64,000 nucleotides of DNA, taken from Mytilus galloprovincialis (Eukaryota; Mollusca; Bivalvia; Mytilida; Mytilidae). Positions 44,501 through 53,727 of this stretch are shown here, piece after piece. Within the stretch, counting starts at the first letter, position 1; the number at the start of each line of letters is the position of its first letter. Where the stretch lies: assembly GCF_965363235.1 (NCBI RefSeq), contig NC_134850.1, positions 40,544,602 through 40,608,601 of the forward strand. The letters are read 5' to 3'. The position numbers and the translations under genes were made by a program. The notes beneath the pieces are model-generated. The model did no database searches. It was not told where the DNA came from and was given only the letters and a program-made list of their open reading frames with translations.

Positions 44501-47500
44501 CATTGCTTCTAAAATAAAAGGTTTAAATGAAGGTGACTAAGCCACAAGGGAGAAGCATTTGTCTTTCTTTGTGATTAAACTTTCAAGAATTAGATTTTTC
44601 TCTCTCAATAGTATTTCTGTATTTAAATCAAATGATAACACAGCCTGAGTAATTTTTTTGTCTTATTTCAGTTCCAGACATATCATTACTTTTTAACCTG
44701 AGATGGCAAACTAGAGGTTTTAAAAAGTCCTGAATAACTGGTAAGCATTTTGCTTTATTAGGCAAGCTCTAAATTGTTTATTTATGGTATTTATGCAATT
44801 GAAATTACAGTCGGTATGTTAAAAATATGCAAATATGAAAACTGTTGCTATGGTCTTGGTATTAAATGAAAAGGCTTAGTTACAGATCGTTTCGACTCAA
44901 TATTTCGAGTTAAATCTTGCGGTAACTGTTTCTCACGTAACACTGCAAACTATATTTAGCTCTATTTTGATCTGTCGTTATTTAATGACGCCATAATACA
45001 TGTGATGTCACAATGTTTCCTTTAAAACCTCATGTGGATTTCTCACTAATAAAAGGTTTTCACTGAAATACATGTTAAAAACATTTTTTCTCAAATAGAA
45101 TTATGTGAAAGGACAAGTTTTGAAAATTTGCACTATATTGCACTCTAATTATATGATAAGGATGACTTTCCAAGTAGTTAAGAGTGCTTTCCACAGTTTT
45201 AAATACCAGATTTCCACTAGTAAGAATAATTATTTTGGTGTTGGTTTTTTTATAAAATCTTCATTTTTGCATAATTTCTCTGTCAAAATGCACTTTAAGG
45301 CACAAGAAAATTTTATAGAATGCTTTAACAGGGTCTGTGTATTGTAATTAAAGGTTATAATCAGAAGTTTTGTCCTTGTTTTGACTAGTGAAGGTATTCT
45401 GGAAGAAATTAATTATACAAACACATTGTATTCAAAATAAATGAATATAGCGACGAAAGTGTCATTGCCGTATAGTGCTAAAACAACTTTATTTTTTTTC
45501 AGAAATGGACAAAAATACACAGATTTATTCAGAATGTTATACCGATGAAGATCACATAAAAATATTTGGAAAAATCAGAAGTATGAATTTCAATATTAGA
45601 AGCTTAATTCCAGAAGTTTTCAGGCTGATTTATGGATGATTTCACCTTGTACACCACCGAAAATGATGGTTAGTAGTTTTTTATTTATACCTTGTTATTA
45701 TAAATGGTTTAAGATAAATATTATTGATAAAGATCAGCAAAAACTCAATGAAACTTTGCTTTTAAAATGCATTACTGGCACGGGGCTGAACACTTTTTTT
45801 AGGCACAATCATAACTTTGTTTACTTCCGAGAGATCCGAAAGGAATTTGTTTACTATATTGAAAAAGGCAAGAAACAACTTTTAAATATTATTAAATTGT
45901 AAGTAAACATGACACAATATAGTCTTTGTTATGTAATTATCACTTCGGTCTACAGGAATACCTGATAATCAAGGGAGATAACACACTTCATACGAGTAAA
46001 GTGAGATACATCATCGCATGTGCTTTTATCCAATGATTTGACCCCTGGTCAGTAGATATCATATGCAAAAAAACAGAAAAAACATGTACATGTTTTAAGA
46101 AAATCATGAACTAATATTTTTAATGCACTTGAGCAAAACAATAGATATTGTCATTTCTCAGTGAAAAGGGGGAGGGTCAAACCTTTTTGAAAACAATATT
46201 TCTGCACCTATTCAACTATTAAGCTAGTTAGCTACTACCCATTGCTTCTAAAATAAAAGGTTTAAATGAAGGTGACTAAGCCACAAGGGAGAAGCATTTG
46301 TCTTTCTTTGTGATTAAACTTTCAAGAATTAGATTTTTCTCTCTCAATAGTATTTCTGTATTTAAATCAAATGATAACACAGCCTGAGTAATTTTTTTGT
46401 CTTATTTCAGTTCCAGACATATCATTACTTTTTAACCTGAGATGGCAAACTAGAGGTTTTAAAAAGTCCTGAATAACTGGTAAGCATTTTGCTTTATTAG
46501 GCAAGCTCTAAATTGTTTATTTATGGTATTTATGCAATTGAAATTACAGTCGGTATGTTAAAAATATGCAAATATGAAAACTGTTGCTATGGTCTTGGTA
46601 TTAAATGAAAAGGCTTAGTTACAGATCGTTTCGACTCAATATTTCGAGTTAAATCTTGCGGTAACTGTTTCTCACGTAACACTGCAAACTATATTTAGCT
46701 CTATTTTGATCTGTCGTTATTTAATGACGCCATAATACATGTGATGTCACAATGTTTCCTTTAAAACCTCATGTGGATTTCTCACTAATAAAAGGTTTTC
46801 ACTGAAATACATGTTAAAAACATTTTTTCTCAAATAGAATTATGTGAAAGGACAAGTTTTGAAAATTTGCACTATATTGCACTCTAATTATATGATAAGG
46901 ATGACTTTCCAAGTAGTTAAGAGTGCTTTCCACAGTTTTAAATACCAGATTTCCACTAGTAAGAATAATTATTTTGGTGTTGGTTTTTTTTATAAAATCT
47001 TCATTTTTGCATAATTTCTCTGTCAAAATGCACTTTAAGGCACAAGAAAATTTTATAGAATGCTTTAACAGGGTCTGTGTATTGTAATTAAAGGTTATAA
47101 TCAGAAGTTTTGTCCTTGTTTTGACTAGTGAAGGTATTCTGGAAGAAATTAATTATACAAACACATTGTATTCAAAATAAATGAATATAGCGACGAAAGT
47201 GTCATTGCCGTATAGTGCTAAAACAACTTTATTTTTTTTCAGAAATGGACAAAAATACACAGATTTATTCAGAATGTTATACCGATGAAGATCACATAAA
47301 AATATTTGGAAAAATCAGAAGTATGAATTTCAATATGGGTCAGGATCCCTAATAGACCTTGAGATGAGGAACTCAGATGACGTAATTAAAAAAAATATTA
47401 GTCCGCCATACAATTGTGGATGCTGTGATTTTAAAAATGGACATAAATGAACAATAAGAACTGTTTTATAGAGCTGGTGTGATGAGAAAAGAAAGATGTA

Positions 47501-48160
47501 GATTTGACCTGAAATAAATTATTAGAAAGGACAATTTTTTTATTGAATTTTATGATCCGAATTTTGGGATTATTTCATGAGGAGAGTGACATTTTTCACC
47601 ATCTTCCGGGGTCCATCAATTTGCGAAAAAAGTAATCTCACTTGCCACCCCGAAAATTTAACCAGACATGTATAAATGTATCAGCTTCGATATGAGCCAT
47701 CATACATGTTCAAGTAAACGATATGGACTGAGCAACGGAGGAAAACGTTACCATTACGGCCTATGGAGAATTAATTGTAAATGTATACCCAAATATCGAT
47801 TCCATTTCTCTTTATATAACTTATCCACTGATTAATTTTATACTATTTTCTGAAACTCCTATTGGATGTAAACAATTATCTTCCCTATGAAGATATTGTC
47901 ATTCAATCTGACATACTTAATAAGGTTGTGTAAATTAACCTGAGTTTTTTAAAAACATTAAATCACACAACTTACCATTTTGTTTTTTATTTTTGATAGG
48001 TGGATACAAGTATTCAGAAGACCGTGTAGTGAATGATGGTAAGGTGATCACCAGCAGAGGACCAGGAACAACTTTTGAATTTGCTTTGAAAATTGTGGAA
48101 AAATTGCAAGGAGCAGAGAAGGCCAATTCATTGGTCAGTCCAATGCTTGTGAAGATGTGA
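35276..48160 (+). CDS. PARK7: PARK7/DJ-1 orthologue, whole coding span (5 coding exons, 186 aa)
   Basis: Five exons with GT-AG borders join to 186 residues (human 189). DJ-1 is a dimeric DJ-1/PfpI-fold protein of cytosol and mitochondria, acting in oxidative-stress protection and in handling methylglyoxal-type damage. Visible here: [10 protein letters not shown] with Glu16 (human Glu18), CPGG at the oxyanion strand, AAICAG with the nucleophile Cys104 (human Cys106) on the elbow, and [13 protein letters not shown] near the C terminus. Cys44 matches human Cys46. Human Cys53 is Val51 and human His126 is Tyr124 (TSYP for THP). The start is the ATG giving [11 protein letters not shown], the family's N terminus. 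It runs opposite to FHAD1 from a shared promoter. Introns 1 and 4 carry many insertions. Confidence 0.96.
35373..36310. repeat. Interleaved inverted repeats in PARK7 intron 1
   Basis: Three inverted pairs can be read. A: near 35373-35415 with 36010-36050 (GAGGCAGGCATAACCTG type). B: 35491-35530 with 35911-35952 (AACGTTTCCGATTTTGGTTC). C: 35530-35710 with 36165-36306 (TATGGGGACGAAGTCCCC and GTAGAAAATTCAATAAAA). Pair C's second arm lies outside pair A's second arm, so the pairs interleave. GGGGACGAAGTCCCC is itself a palindrome. It includes a 24-base A run. Probably two MITE-like elements inserted and rearranged. Confidence 0.75.
36412..37471. mobile_element. TA-flanked inverted-repeat element (Tc1/mariner-like MITE) in PARK7 intron 1
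   Basis: Ends are about 38-bp inverted repeats starting AGGCAATAAGTCGAGTATGC, with a single-base indel between them, and TA on both sides (36410-36411 and 37472-37473). Inside the left end are about seven copies of a short ACAAATTCGGCACC-like word (36462-36590). The right part (about 37120-37395) is also similar to 42865-43045. No transposase frame, so non-autonomous. Confidence 0.85.
37490..38307 (-). pseudogene. 5'-truncated Penelope-like retroelement, GIY-YIG endonuclease remnant and 3' region
   Basis: On the minus strand 38307 to 37972 reads as a broken GIY-YIG C-terminal domain. The first part is [20 protein letters not shown], then [20 protein letters not shown], ending in a stop. After a frame change come [29 protein letters not shown] and a TAA at 37974. 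This layout (CxxC, IYVGQTG, late FWIKKL..GLN) is typical of Penelope-like retroelements. The following 480 bp is its 3' region, with GGCCGTAATGGCCGAAACG near 37515-37535. The reverse transcriptase part is missing. Confidence 0.8.
38308..38984. other. End of PARK7 intron 1, nothing recognised
   Basis: AT-rich intron sequence between the Penelope-like fragment and exon 2. No gene or clear repeat is visible. Confidence 0.6.
38985..39146 (+). CDS. PARK7: PARK7 exon 2 (residues 29-82)
   Basis: [20 protein letters not shown] to [19 protein letters not shown]; acceptor TTATTATAG, donor GTATCT, 54 whole codons. Contains the conserved Gly-Gly of the oxyanion region. Confidence 0.96.
39420..39797 (-). 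mobile_element. Partial element B in PARK7 intron 2 (reverse orientation)
   Basis: Ends with the reverse of the element-B left terminus (AGTGTGTGGTCTCTTGTTT, near 39779-39797, after GTAGGCGACACATGTC). It carries decayed body words such as TGTGACCTTGCC and GACCTTGATCATATTTATAT. The right-end hairpin is not seen. Confidence 0.7.
39869..39938 (+). CDS. PARK7: PARK7 exon 3 (residues 83-106, nucleophile cysteine)
   Basis: [20 protein letters not shown] then ICAG; Cys104 is the redox-sensitive nucleophile. Acceptor GGTATAG, donor GTATGG, leaving phase 1. A second CAG ten bases inside (CTGCAG at 39878) is not used because it breaks the frame. Confidence 0.95.
40373..40456 (+). CDS. PARK7: PARK7 exon 4 (residues 106-134)
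   Basis: [20 protein letters not shown] then MKDKMVE; acceptor TTTAAAG, donor GTAAAA, phase 1 in and out. Tyr124 stands where human DJ-1 has His126. Confidence 0.95.
41028..41290 (+). repeat. SINE-like dispersed repeat in PARK7 intron 4
   Basis: A compact segment from about CCCGCCGCATTTTTGCGCC to the tail GGTTGTTGTCTCTTTGGCAC and CCCCATTTCCATTCTCAATT. Degenerate tails of the same kind are at 20955-21035 and 51930-51998. I recognise the tail as common in bivalve sequence, but I cannot assign a named family. Confidence 0.65.
41758..42642 (+). mobile_element. Tandem-repeat element with GCCCCCG/CGGGGGC ends in PARK7 intron 4
   Basis: TATGCCCCCG on the left (41758) and the inverse CGGGGGCAT on the right (42634-42642). 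The body holds about four diverged units with CTCAACCAAATGTTATGA words near 41850, 42010, 42260 and 42420. No coding capacity. Its geometry (short inverted ends, tandem body) matches the other tandem-repeat elements here. Confidence 0.8.
43256..43380 (+). repeat. Fragment of a dispersed repeat next to the X-R-R-X block
   Basis: GTTTGAACTCTGCAGTCGTA and CAGGCTGTGCTCAGCAAAGC resemble a mollusc repeat I recall (a ..TCTGCGGTCGTATAAAGCTG.. type). The match is from memory and moderate. It stops shortly before the first X copy. Confidence 0.4.
43398..43857 (+). repeat. Direct repeat X, left copy (460 bp)
   Basis: Identical, as far as I can read, to 47335-47794 at a constant offset of 3937. Its ends are inverted (TGGGT .. 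ACCCA), LTR-like. It contains AATAAA near 43578 but shows no primer-binding site after it. Confidence 0.9.
43858..45596 (+). repeat. Tandem repeat R, copy 1 (1739 bp)
   Basis: Repeated directly as 45597-47336; the only difference I found is a T7 versus T8 run (near 45250 and 46990). It contains an 88-codon open frame (43897-44163) with no recognised similarity, and exon-like segments after TCTTATTTCAG (near 44670) and ATTTTTTTTCAG (near 45490). Confidence 0.93.
45597..47336 (+). repeat. Tandem repeat R, copy 2 (1740 bp)
   Basis: Near-perfect direct copy of 43858-45596. A 44-codon frame starting [20 protein letters not shown] (45505) crosses the R-R joint and ends in copy 2 (45639). At the R-X joint the same frame ends after a few codons. 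Confidence 0.93.
47335..47794 (+). repeat. Direct repeat X, right copy (460 bp)
   Basis: Second copy of 43398-43857. Beyond it normal PARK7 intron resumes, 206 bp before exon 5. AT stands at each joint of the X-R-R-X block. Confidence 0.9.
48000..48160 (+). CDS. PARK7: PARK7 exon 5 (residues 134-186 and stop)
   Basis: [20 protein letters not shown] then [15 protein letters not shown] to LVKM and TGA; acceptor TTTTGATAG, phase 1 in. The SRGPGT..EFAL motif is a DJ-1 hallmark. Confidence 0.96.
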
Positions 48161-48921
48161 TTGGATAATTTTACAATGGCAGAGTTTGGTGCTTGTTTGT
48201 TGATTTTTTTACATACTGACAAAAAAACTGATATGAAAATTCAAATGTGGGAAAAAGATCACTATTGCTCACATGTAGAAGTTGAATCATAAAGACATAT
48301 TTTAAACTAAATCATGTGATAATCTGATAAATGATAGTTTTTAAGGATGTTTGCTTGTCATGTTTTGGAATTTTCGTCAGATTTTCGGAATCCTCTGGTT
48401 TTATCCATTTGAATGCCTTAAAAAAATTTGCACATGGACCCCCATTTTTCTTTTTATAAATCTTTTACATGTATAATTTTAAGCCTTTTGTAAAAGTCTT
48501 ATAAAATCTTATTTATTTTTTAATAGTATTTGAGAACTTGAACTGGTCAATGATTAAGCTATGAAAAATCAAGAGAGAACATTTTCCCGCCAAAATTCCA
48601 ATGGCAAATATCTCAAAAACAAGCACATTGACCCCTATATTTTTTTTTTTGGCTTTTTTGATTCCCCAATCCCTCCCCTATCAATATATGCTAGTTTTAT
48701 GAAAAGTTATTTATTTTGAAACTGAGCAGCAAACATCTTTAAGTCTTTGTTGACAAAGCGTTCCAATTGCTTTGAGTTTATGCTTTGTTTGAAAAATTCT
48801 GAATTTTGAATCATTGCAAAAATTATTACACTGATGCTTCAATCGTGCCATAATATGTTGTTATAATGTCATTTTCATATACTGTTTGACATTTATAGAA
48901 TATCATGTTTTGTTGATTGAA

Positions 48922-48927
48922 AATAAA
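48922..48927 (+). terminator. Candidate PARK7 poly(A) signal
   Basis: First AATAAA after the stop codon, 762 bases downstream, in an A-rich context. No earlier AATAAA was seen. The T-rich run near 48630-48650 is upstream of it. Confidence 0.45.
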
Positions 48928-48969
48928 AAAAAAATATAAACAATTAGATTGTTATATATCTTAATGTCT

Positions 48970-50168
48970 CGAGATAAATATCACTAAGTGTCCATTGCTC
49001 AGTGTTAAATTTTGTGTTTTTTGGTATGTTTTTCTTAAACTATAAGCAAAAGGTAAACTTTTTTTGTTGTATGGAAGGATTGTAAGCTGTACATATCTGC
49101 CTGGCCTGCATGGTACATCTGACCTTGACCTCATTTTCATGGTTCATTGGTCAATGTTTAGTTTTCTTGGTTAAGTCTGTTTCTTAGAAACTATAAGCAA
49201 TAGGTCAACTAAATTTAAATTTAGAGTATTGAATGATTGTAAGGTGTACATGTATTTCTGGTTTGGTTAATATGACCTTGACCTCATTTTCTTTAATGTT
49301 TTATATTTAGGACTGTCAACATAATATCAATGCTTAATACAGAAGGCGAGACATTTCAGTGTGTGCACTCTTGTTTTTCTTATTTTGAATGTTATGAGTA
49401 ACATAATGGTTGTATTTGGTTTGTGGGATCTTTGCAAGTTCTTCATGTCTCTTAAACAGGGTTTATCTAACCTTTGACCTCATTTCATTGATCAGTGTTT
49501 AAGGATAGTTACTCCATTAGCTGTTTATCTATACATTGTACTATAAAATCAGTTGGTCAAGTACATTTGGTGCATACAATGATTGCAAGGTGAAAATGTC
49601 TGACTGGCAGTTGACCTCTGTTATTTCCATCTTTCAAAGGTCAATGTTATTTATTGTTCTTTGTTTGGTTTCTGAGAAACTATTAGCAACAGGTAAACTT
49701 TATTTGGCCTATGGAATGATTGTAAGGTGTACAGGACCTCATAAAGTGATTCATCAGCTATTCTGATTTTAGTGTTTTGGTGGTTACTATGATACTATAT
49801 TCATTAGGTCAACTATAATAGGCGTATGGAATGATTGTCTGAAAGATAGCAGATAACTATGTTCTTAATTTCATGGTTTATTGGTCAATGTAATGAGTCT
49901 AATGTCGAATGGTAGACAAATAAAAAAACTGACATTAAATGGAGGACATAGAGGAAAGAACAACAGCAGTAGACGCTCATATGAAAGCATTCTGCTTCCT
50001 CCCTATGCAATATATTGTGCTTACTGAGTTGTAAGTTGTTAGGTCTGTTTCCATATGCTAAAAACTAACTTTTATTTAGTTTTTGAATGATTGTCAGAAA
50101 TACATGTCCATCTTGCAGGTTTTAATGGACCTTGACTTTATTTATATGGACCTTTCATAAAGGTAAGT
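48970..50168 (-). mobile_element. Element B copies, reverse orientation, in the PARK7-SLC25A11 gap
   Basis: Units with TGACCTTGACCTCATTTTCA TGG recur near 49120, 49270, 49470 and 49600. The left terminus in reverse (AGGCGAGACATTTCAGTGTG then TGCACTCTTGTTTTT) stands at 49344-49378, so 48970-49378 is one copy. 49380-50168 is a second, more decayed body without clear ends. Confidence 0.8.
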
Positions 50169-50169
50169 T

Positions 50170-50540
50170 TAAAAAAAAAAGTTGGGGTATACTGTTTACC
50201 TCTGTCTGACTGTGTGTCAGTCCACCCATCAGTCAAATCACCTGTACAAATCATCTTTTTTAGGAACTACGTTGCAAGGATTTCTGGTTTCAGGGTTTAT
50301 ATGAGTCACCATTGTGATGTGTTTTCAGATTCATCACTCAACAACTTCAGCTAAACAGGAAGTTGAAAATTTTCATCACATTTTCTGAACTACATTACAG
50401 GGATTTCTGAAATTTGATTTCAGGGTTTTCTGAAGTCAGCTATACTGTGTGATGCATTTTCAGATTCATCCCTCAACAACTTCCTGTTAACCATCAAGTG
50501 TTTGGGTAGGGGTATTATCAGTGAGCAATAGATTTTGTGA
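50170..50540 (-). mobile_element. Decayed ATACCCCCGC-type element, reverse orientation
   Basis: Reverse complements of the units at 56149-56772 (ACAACTTCCTGTTAACC, TTTTCAGATTCATC, CAGGGATTTCTGAAAT) with GGGGTATACTGTTTACCTCT at its start. About 1.7 units remain. Confidence 0.75.
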
Positions 50541-52904
50541 AGGGCAGTGACTGGTGGCATAAATGTCTTTCAGGAATATCCTAAAATTCTTCTTCTCAGT
50601 GGTTCATAAAAATATTTCATTTTTTGTTTATTTTTTGTTTGTTTATTTTGTATACACTGCATATTTCTACTGCCTGGATGCAGGACTATTAGCATCTAAT
50701 ATACATTTGTTGTAGCAAGTCTGATAACAACAATACACTGTTTTCAAATAAGTCGTTTTATTTTAATGTAACATTAGTTTGAGTTTCAAACAAATTAAGC
50801 ACATGATAAAGGTGACAAAAAAATAAACATACTTAACAATGGTAAAAATGCACTCATTTCAACTACACATAAAATCTTCCAAAATTTAATTACAAAAAAT
50901 ACTGCTTATGACCATTTATATCATATTTTGGACTTTTGGTACAATGGATTCACTCCATACATGTATACATATTGAATTTTTCATGTATGAAATTTTTAAA
51001 TCTTGTTTGATAATATTGATGTTGGTATTTCTGCTGGTTTGTTTATTCTTAAACATTGAAAATCTTTAAAATATCTATAAAGAAGGATATATAGTTTTGA
51101 TTTTTTTTTCATTCCTCTTTAGAAAAAACACAATATTTCCAATTTGTGTTCAAAATTTGGCTAATCATCTTTTTTTTTATATTTAATTTAAAAGAAAAGT
51201 TATGAAAATGAATAATGTGGAGAATTTTATACTTGCTAGAAGGAATTAACTATTCAACTTTTAAATGAGACAAAATGAAAATTTAATAATGTTTGCAAAT
51301 AATGTGCAATTTCTTTATATGAATAAAGGGAGATAATTTGTTTGCATTCTGTTCATTAACCTAAATAAATACATAATACGAATAACAAATTTTGTTTACA
51401 AACACACATAACAGCTGAATAGACAAAACAATGAAGAAAAAATGTCAGTATTATACAAGAACAACAAATTACATAAATGGATTTTCTCAAAAATAAGAAA
51501 AGTTTTTCATTAAGAAAAGCTTTTTAAAATAGTTTCTAACCTAGATTTTGTATGTAAACAAATTCATTGACTAAAATTTTTTCAAAACTCATTGAGGTTG
51601 GTAGCGTTTTTTTTAACGGTCAGGATGATTTTTTGGATAGAAAAAAGACATATTATTAAAAAAGGCAACAGAGTTTGTACAGGTCTAGTTTCAACTTCCT
51701 TTTTTCTTCCACTATAATTATCATATTTTGCTCATGTCATACTGGCTTTTTTTAGCTTTTTTTTATTCTTTTGTATAAGATTTCTATTTTAAGAAAACCC
51801 CATATTGAGTAAAAAATATGTACACAGATTTTTTGTAAAGAATGTGGAAAAATTAATCAATGTTAATTTTTTTTCTCAAATTGCTACCAGTACCAATTTT
51901 CACTAATTAGCAGTTTCTTCACAACTGCCTTTACTTATTCTTTCAAGCGACTTGTTGTTTCTTGGACACATCTCCCATTTCCATTCTAAATTTTATATAA
52001 TTCATTTGCTGGATGAAGACACATTATTTACAATTGATTTCACTTCCTTTTATAAGAAAAACAATGATTGTTAAAGCACTTTTCTACAAACATCAGGTTG
52101 ATGCTATATATTTTTCTAAGTTTTATCAAATAAGGAATAATTAACCATATGTAATGTATATATATCTATAAAAATAATGATAAAATAACAAGTACTACAA
52201 AATCTGGTTAAACCCCAATTGATAACTGTAATATTGGAAAAATTTGGTAGTTCATAACATATGTGTATAGTGTATATAAATTTCAATAAATACAAATTAT
52301 GCTATTTTATTTAATATCTTAAGTAGCTGTAAAGAAAAATCTTTAAAACTTTTACTTCATAAAAAGTTTGAAAAAATTATTCCTACTAAAATACATATCT
52401 CATTTCAAGGTACACATGTATATGCTTTATAATCTTGTTACATATCAAATAAATGTACACAATGTAAATATTTTTAGTGTGATTAAATAAAAACTATGTT
52501 TCTTAAACTGACAACTAGGATATAACTTCCATATGAATATCTATTCTATTATAAATGCCCCTTGTGTTGATGCCCCTGTTAGGCAAACATATTAACCCGT
52601 TGAGTTTATAATCAGATATACCAACTATGGAAGTTTTTAACTACCTTGACTGGCTACACAGCCCTTGCACGGTCAGCCCTGGCTTGCACCTATTCGGGCA
52701 TTTAAATAATTTAATTCTTACCATAAGGTTATTGATATAAGATATGAGGACAAAGGATGCAGGTAAGATGGTAGTTTAGAAATCATAAATTGCTAAAGAG
52801 CAAGATGTATCCATGGGGATTTCATAAAACCTTTTTACTTTTTGTCCATAATACCAACTGACATTTATAGTGTAAAAACTTACATTTATCTGAATTAAAA
52901 CCGG
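50541..52904. other. Intergenic, mostly unassigned
   Basis: AT-rich, no gene seen. Contains a degenerate SINE-like tail (51930-51998, GACTTGTTGTTTCTTGGACA) and the short repeat at 52610-52715 that is the inverse of the one at 8185-8260. Confidence 0.6.
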
Positions 52905-53117
52905 ATACTGAGGATTCATCTATTTTCGTTGGTACCACTTTGTGGATTGAGGAAACCTTGCTTTTTTCGTGGATATTTTATTTTGTGGTTTTCAAAAGTC
53001 TGCATAAATTCCTGAACAAAACTTGTAAATCATTGGATATTTGAATTCATGGTTTTCTTGGTTACCACGAAATCCAAGAAAATTGATATTCAACGTATAA
53101 AAATGAATCCACAGTAT
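52905..53117. mobile_element. Palindromic MITE with GTGGATTCAT ends, second copy
   Basis: ACTGAGGATTCATCTATTTT CG on the left; AAAATGAATCCACAGTATG on the right. Same family as 23673-23865. Confidence 0.8.
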
Positions 53118-53216
53118 GTAAAAAAAAGTATACATAGTATGATTGCTAAGCTTAAAATATAATGGCATTGTTTAATGATATATAGCATTTTACAAATAAA
53201 TTTGAGATTCATATTG

Positions 53217-53222
53217 TTTATT
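53217..53222 (-). terminator. Candidate SLC25A11 poly(A) signal
   Basis: AATAAA on the minus strand, about 330 bases after the stop codon. A nearer ATTAAA-like word stands at about 53545, so the choice is uncertain. Confidence 0.35.
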
Positions 53223-53553
53223 CACCAGAAACATGATAAACCATGCAAGTGTGACAGGTAAAAATTCTTGATTCAAACGATTTAACCCTGGATTAACACA
53301 AATCATTGCTGACACATTTTCAAACAGCCCTTTAAAATTCCTTAATAGAATTGTTCACTTGCAATTGGTTGATGAATATATGGTTTATGTTGTACAACAA
53401 AAAAACATGGTGGATATTTTCTCTCGACATTTGTTAGATTTCTTCATGAATATTTATAAAAGCTAGTTTAACATCACATAATAAAATGACCAATCCTCCA
53501 TTACAATTAATGTAGAATTTATAAAACACCAAAAAAGCCTAAATTTAATTTCA

Positions 53554-53727
53554 TTATAAACCCCCACGGCCTTCAACACCTAGTACATATTTGTAATAAA
53601 ATTTGTTAAGTTGTTCTATAAATATAAATGTAAGAACTGTATGAGGTCCTAATCTAAAGTAGTAAGGCGTAAATCCTTTCCATAGACTGAAAAATCCTTC
53701 CTTCCTCACAGTTTTGAATATCACATC
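53554..53727 (-). CDS. SLC25A11: SLC25A11 last exon (C-terminal 57 residues and stop)
   Basis: DVIFKTVRKEGFFSLWKGFT then PYYFRLGPHTVLTFIFIEQL and a Gly-rich end before TAA; acceptor ATTGCAG. Contains the sixth transmembrane helix. Confidence 0.96.
   Translation of the reverse strand, partial: DVIFKTVRKEGFFSLWKGFTPYYFRLGPHTVLTFIFIEQLNKFYYKYVLGVEGRGGL

Noticed and set aside
43398-47794. Full LTR retrotransposon with X as the LTR
   Set aside because: TG..CA-like ends and an AATAAA fit, but there is no primer-binding site, no polypurine tract before the right X, no gag or pol, and no target duplication; left as an undetermined structure.
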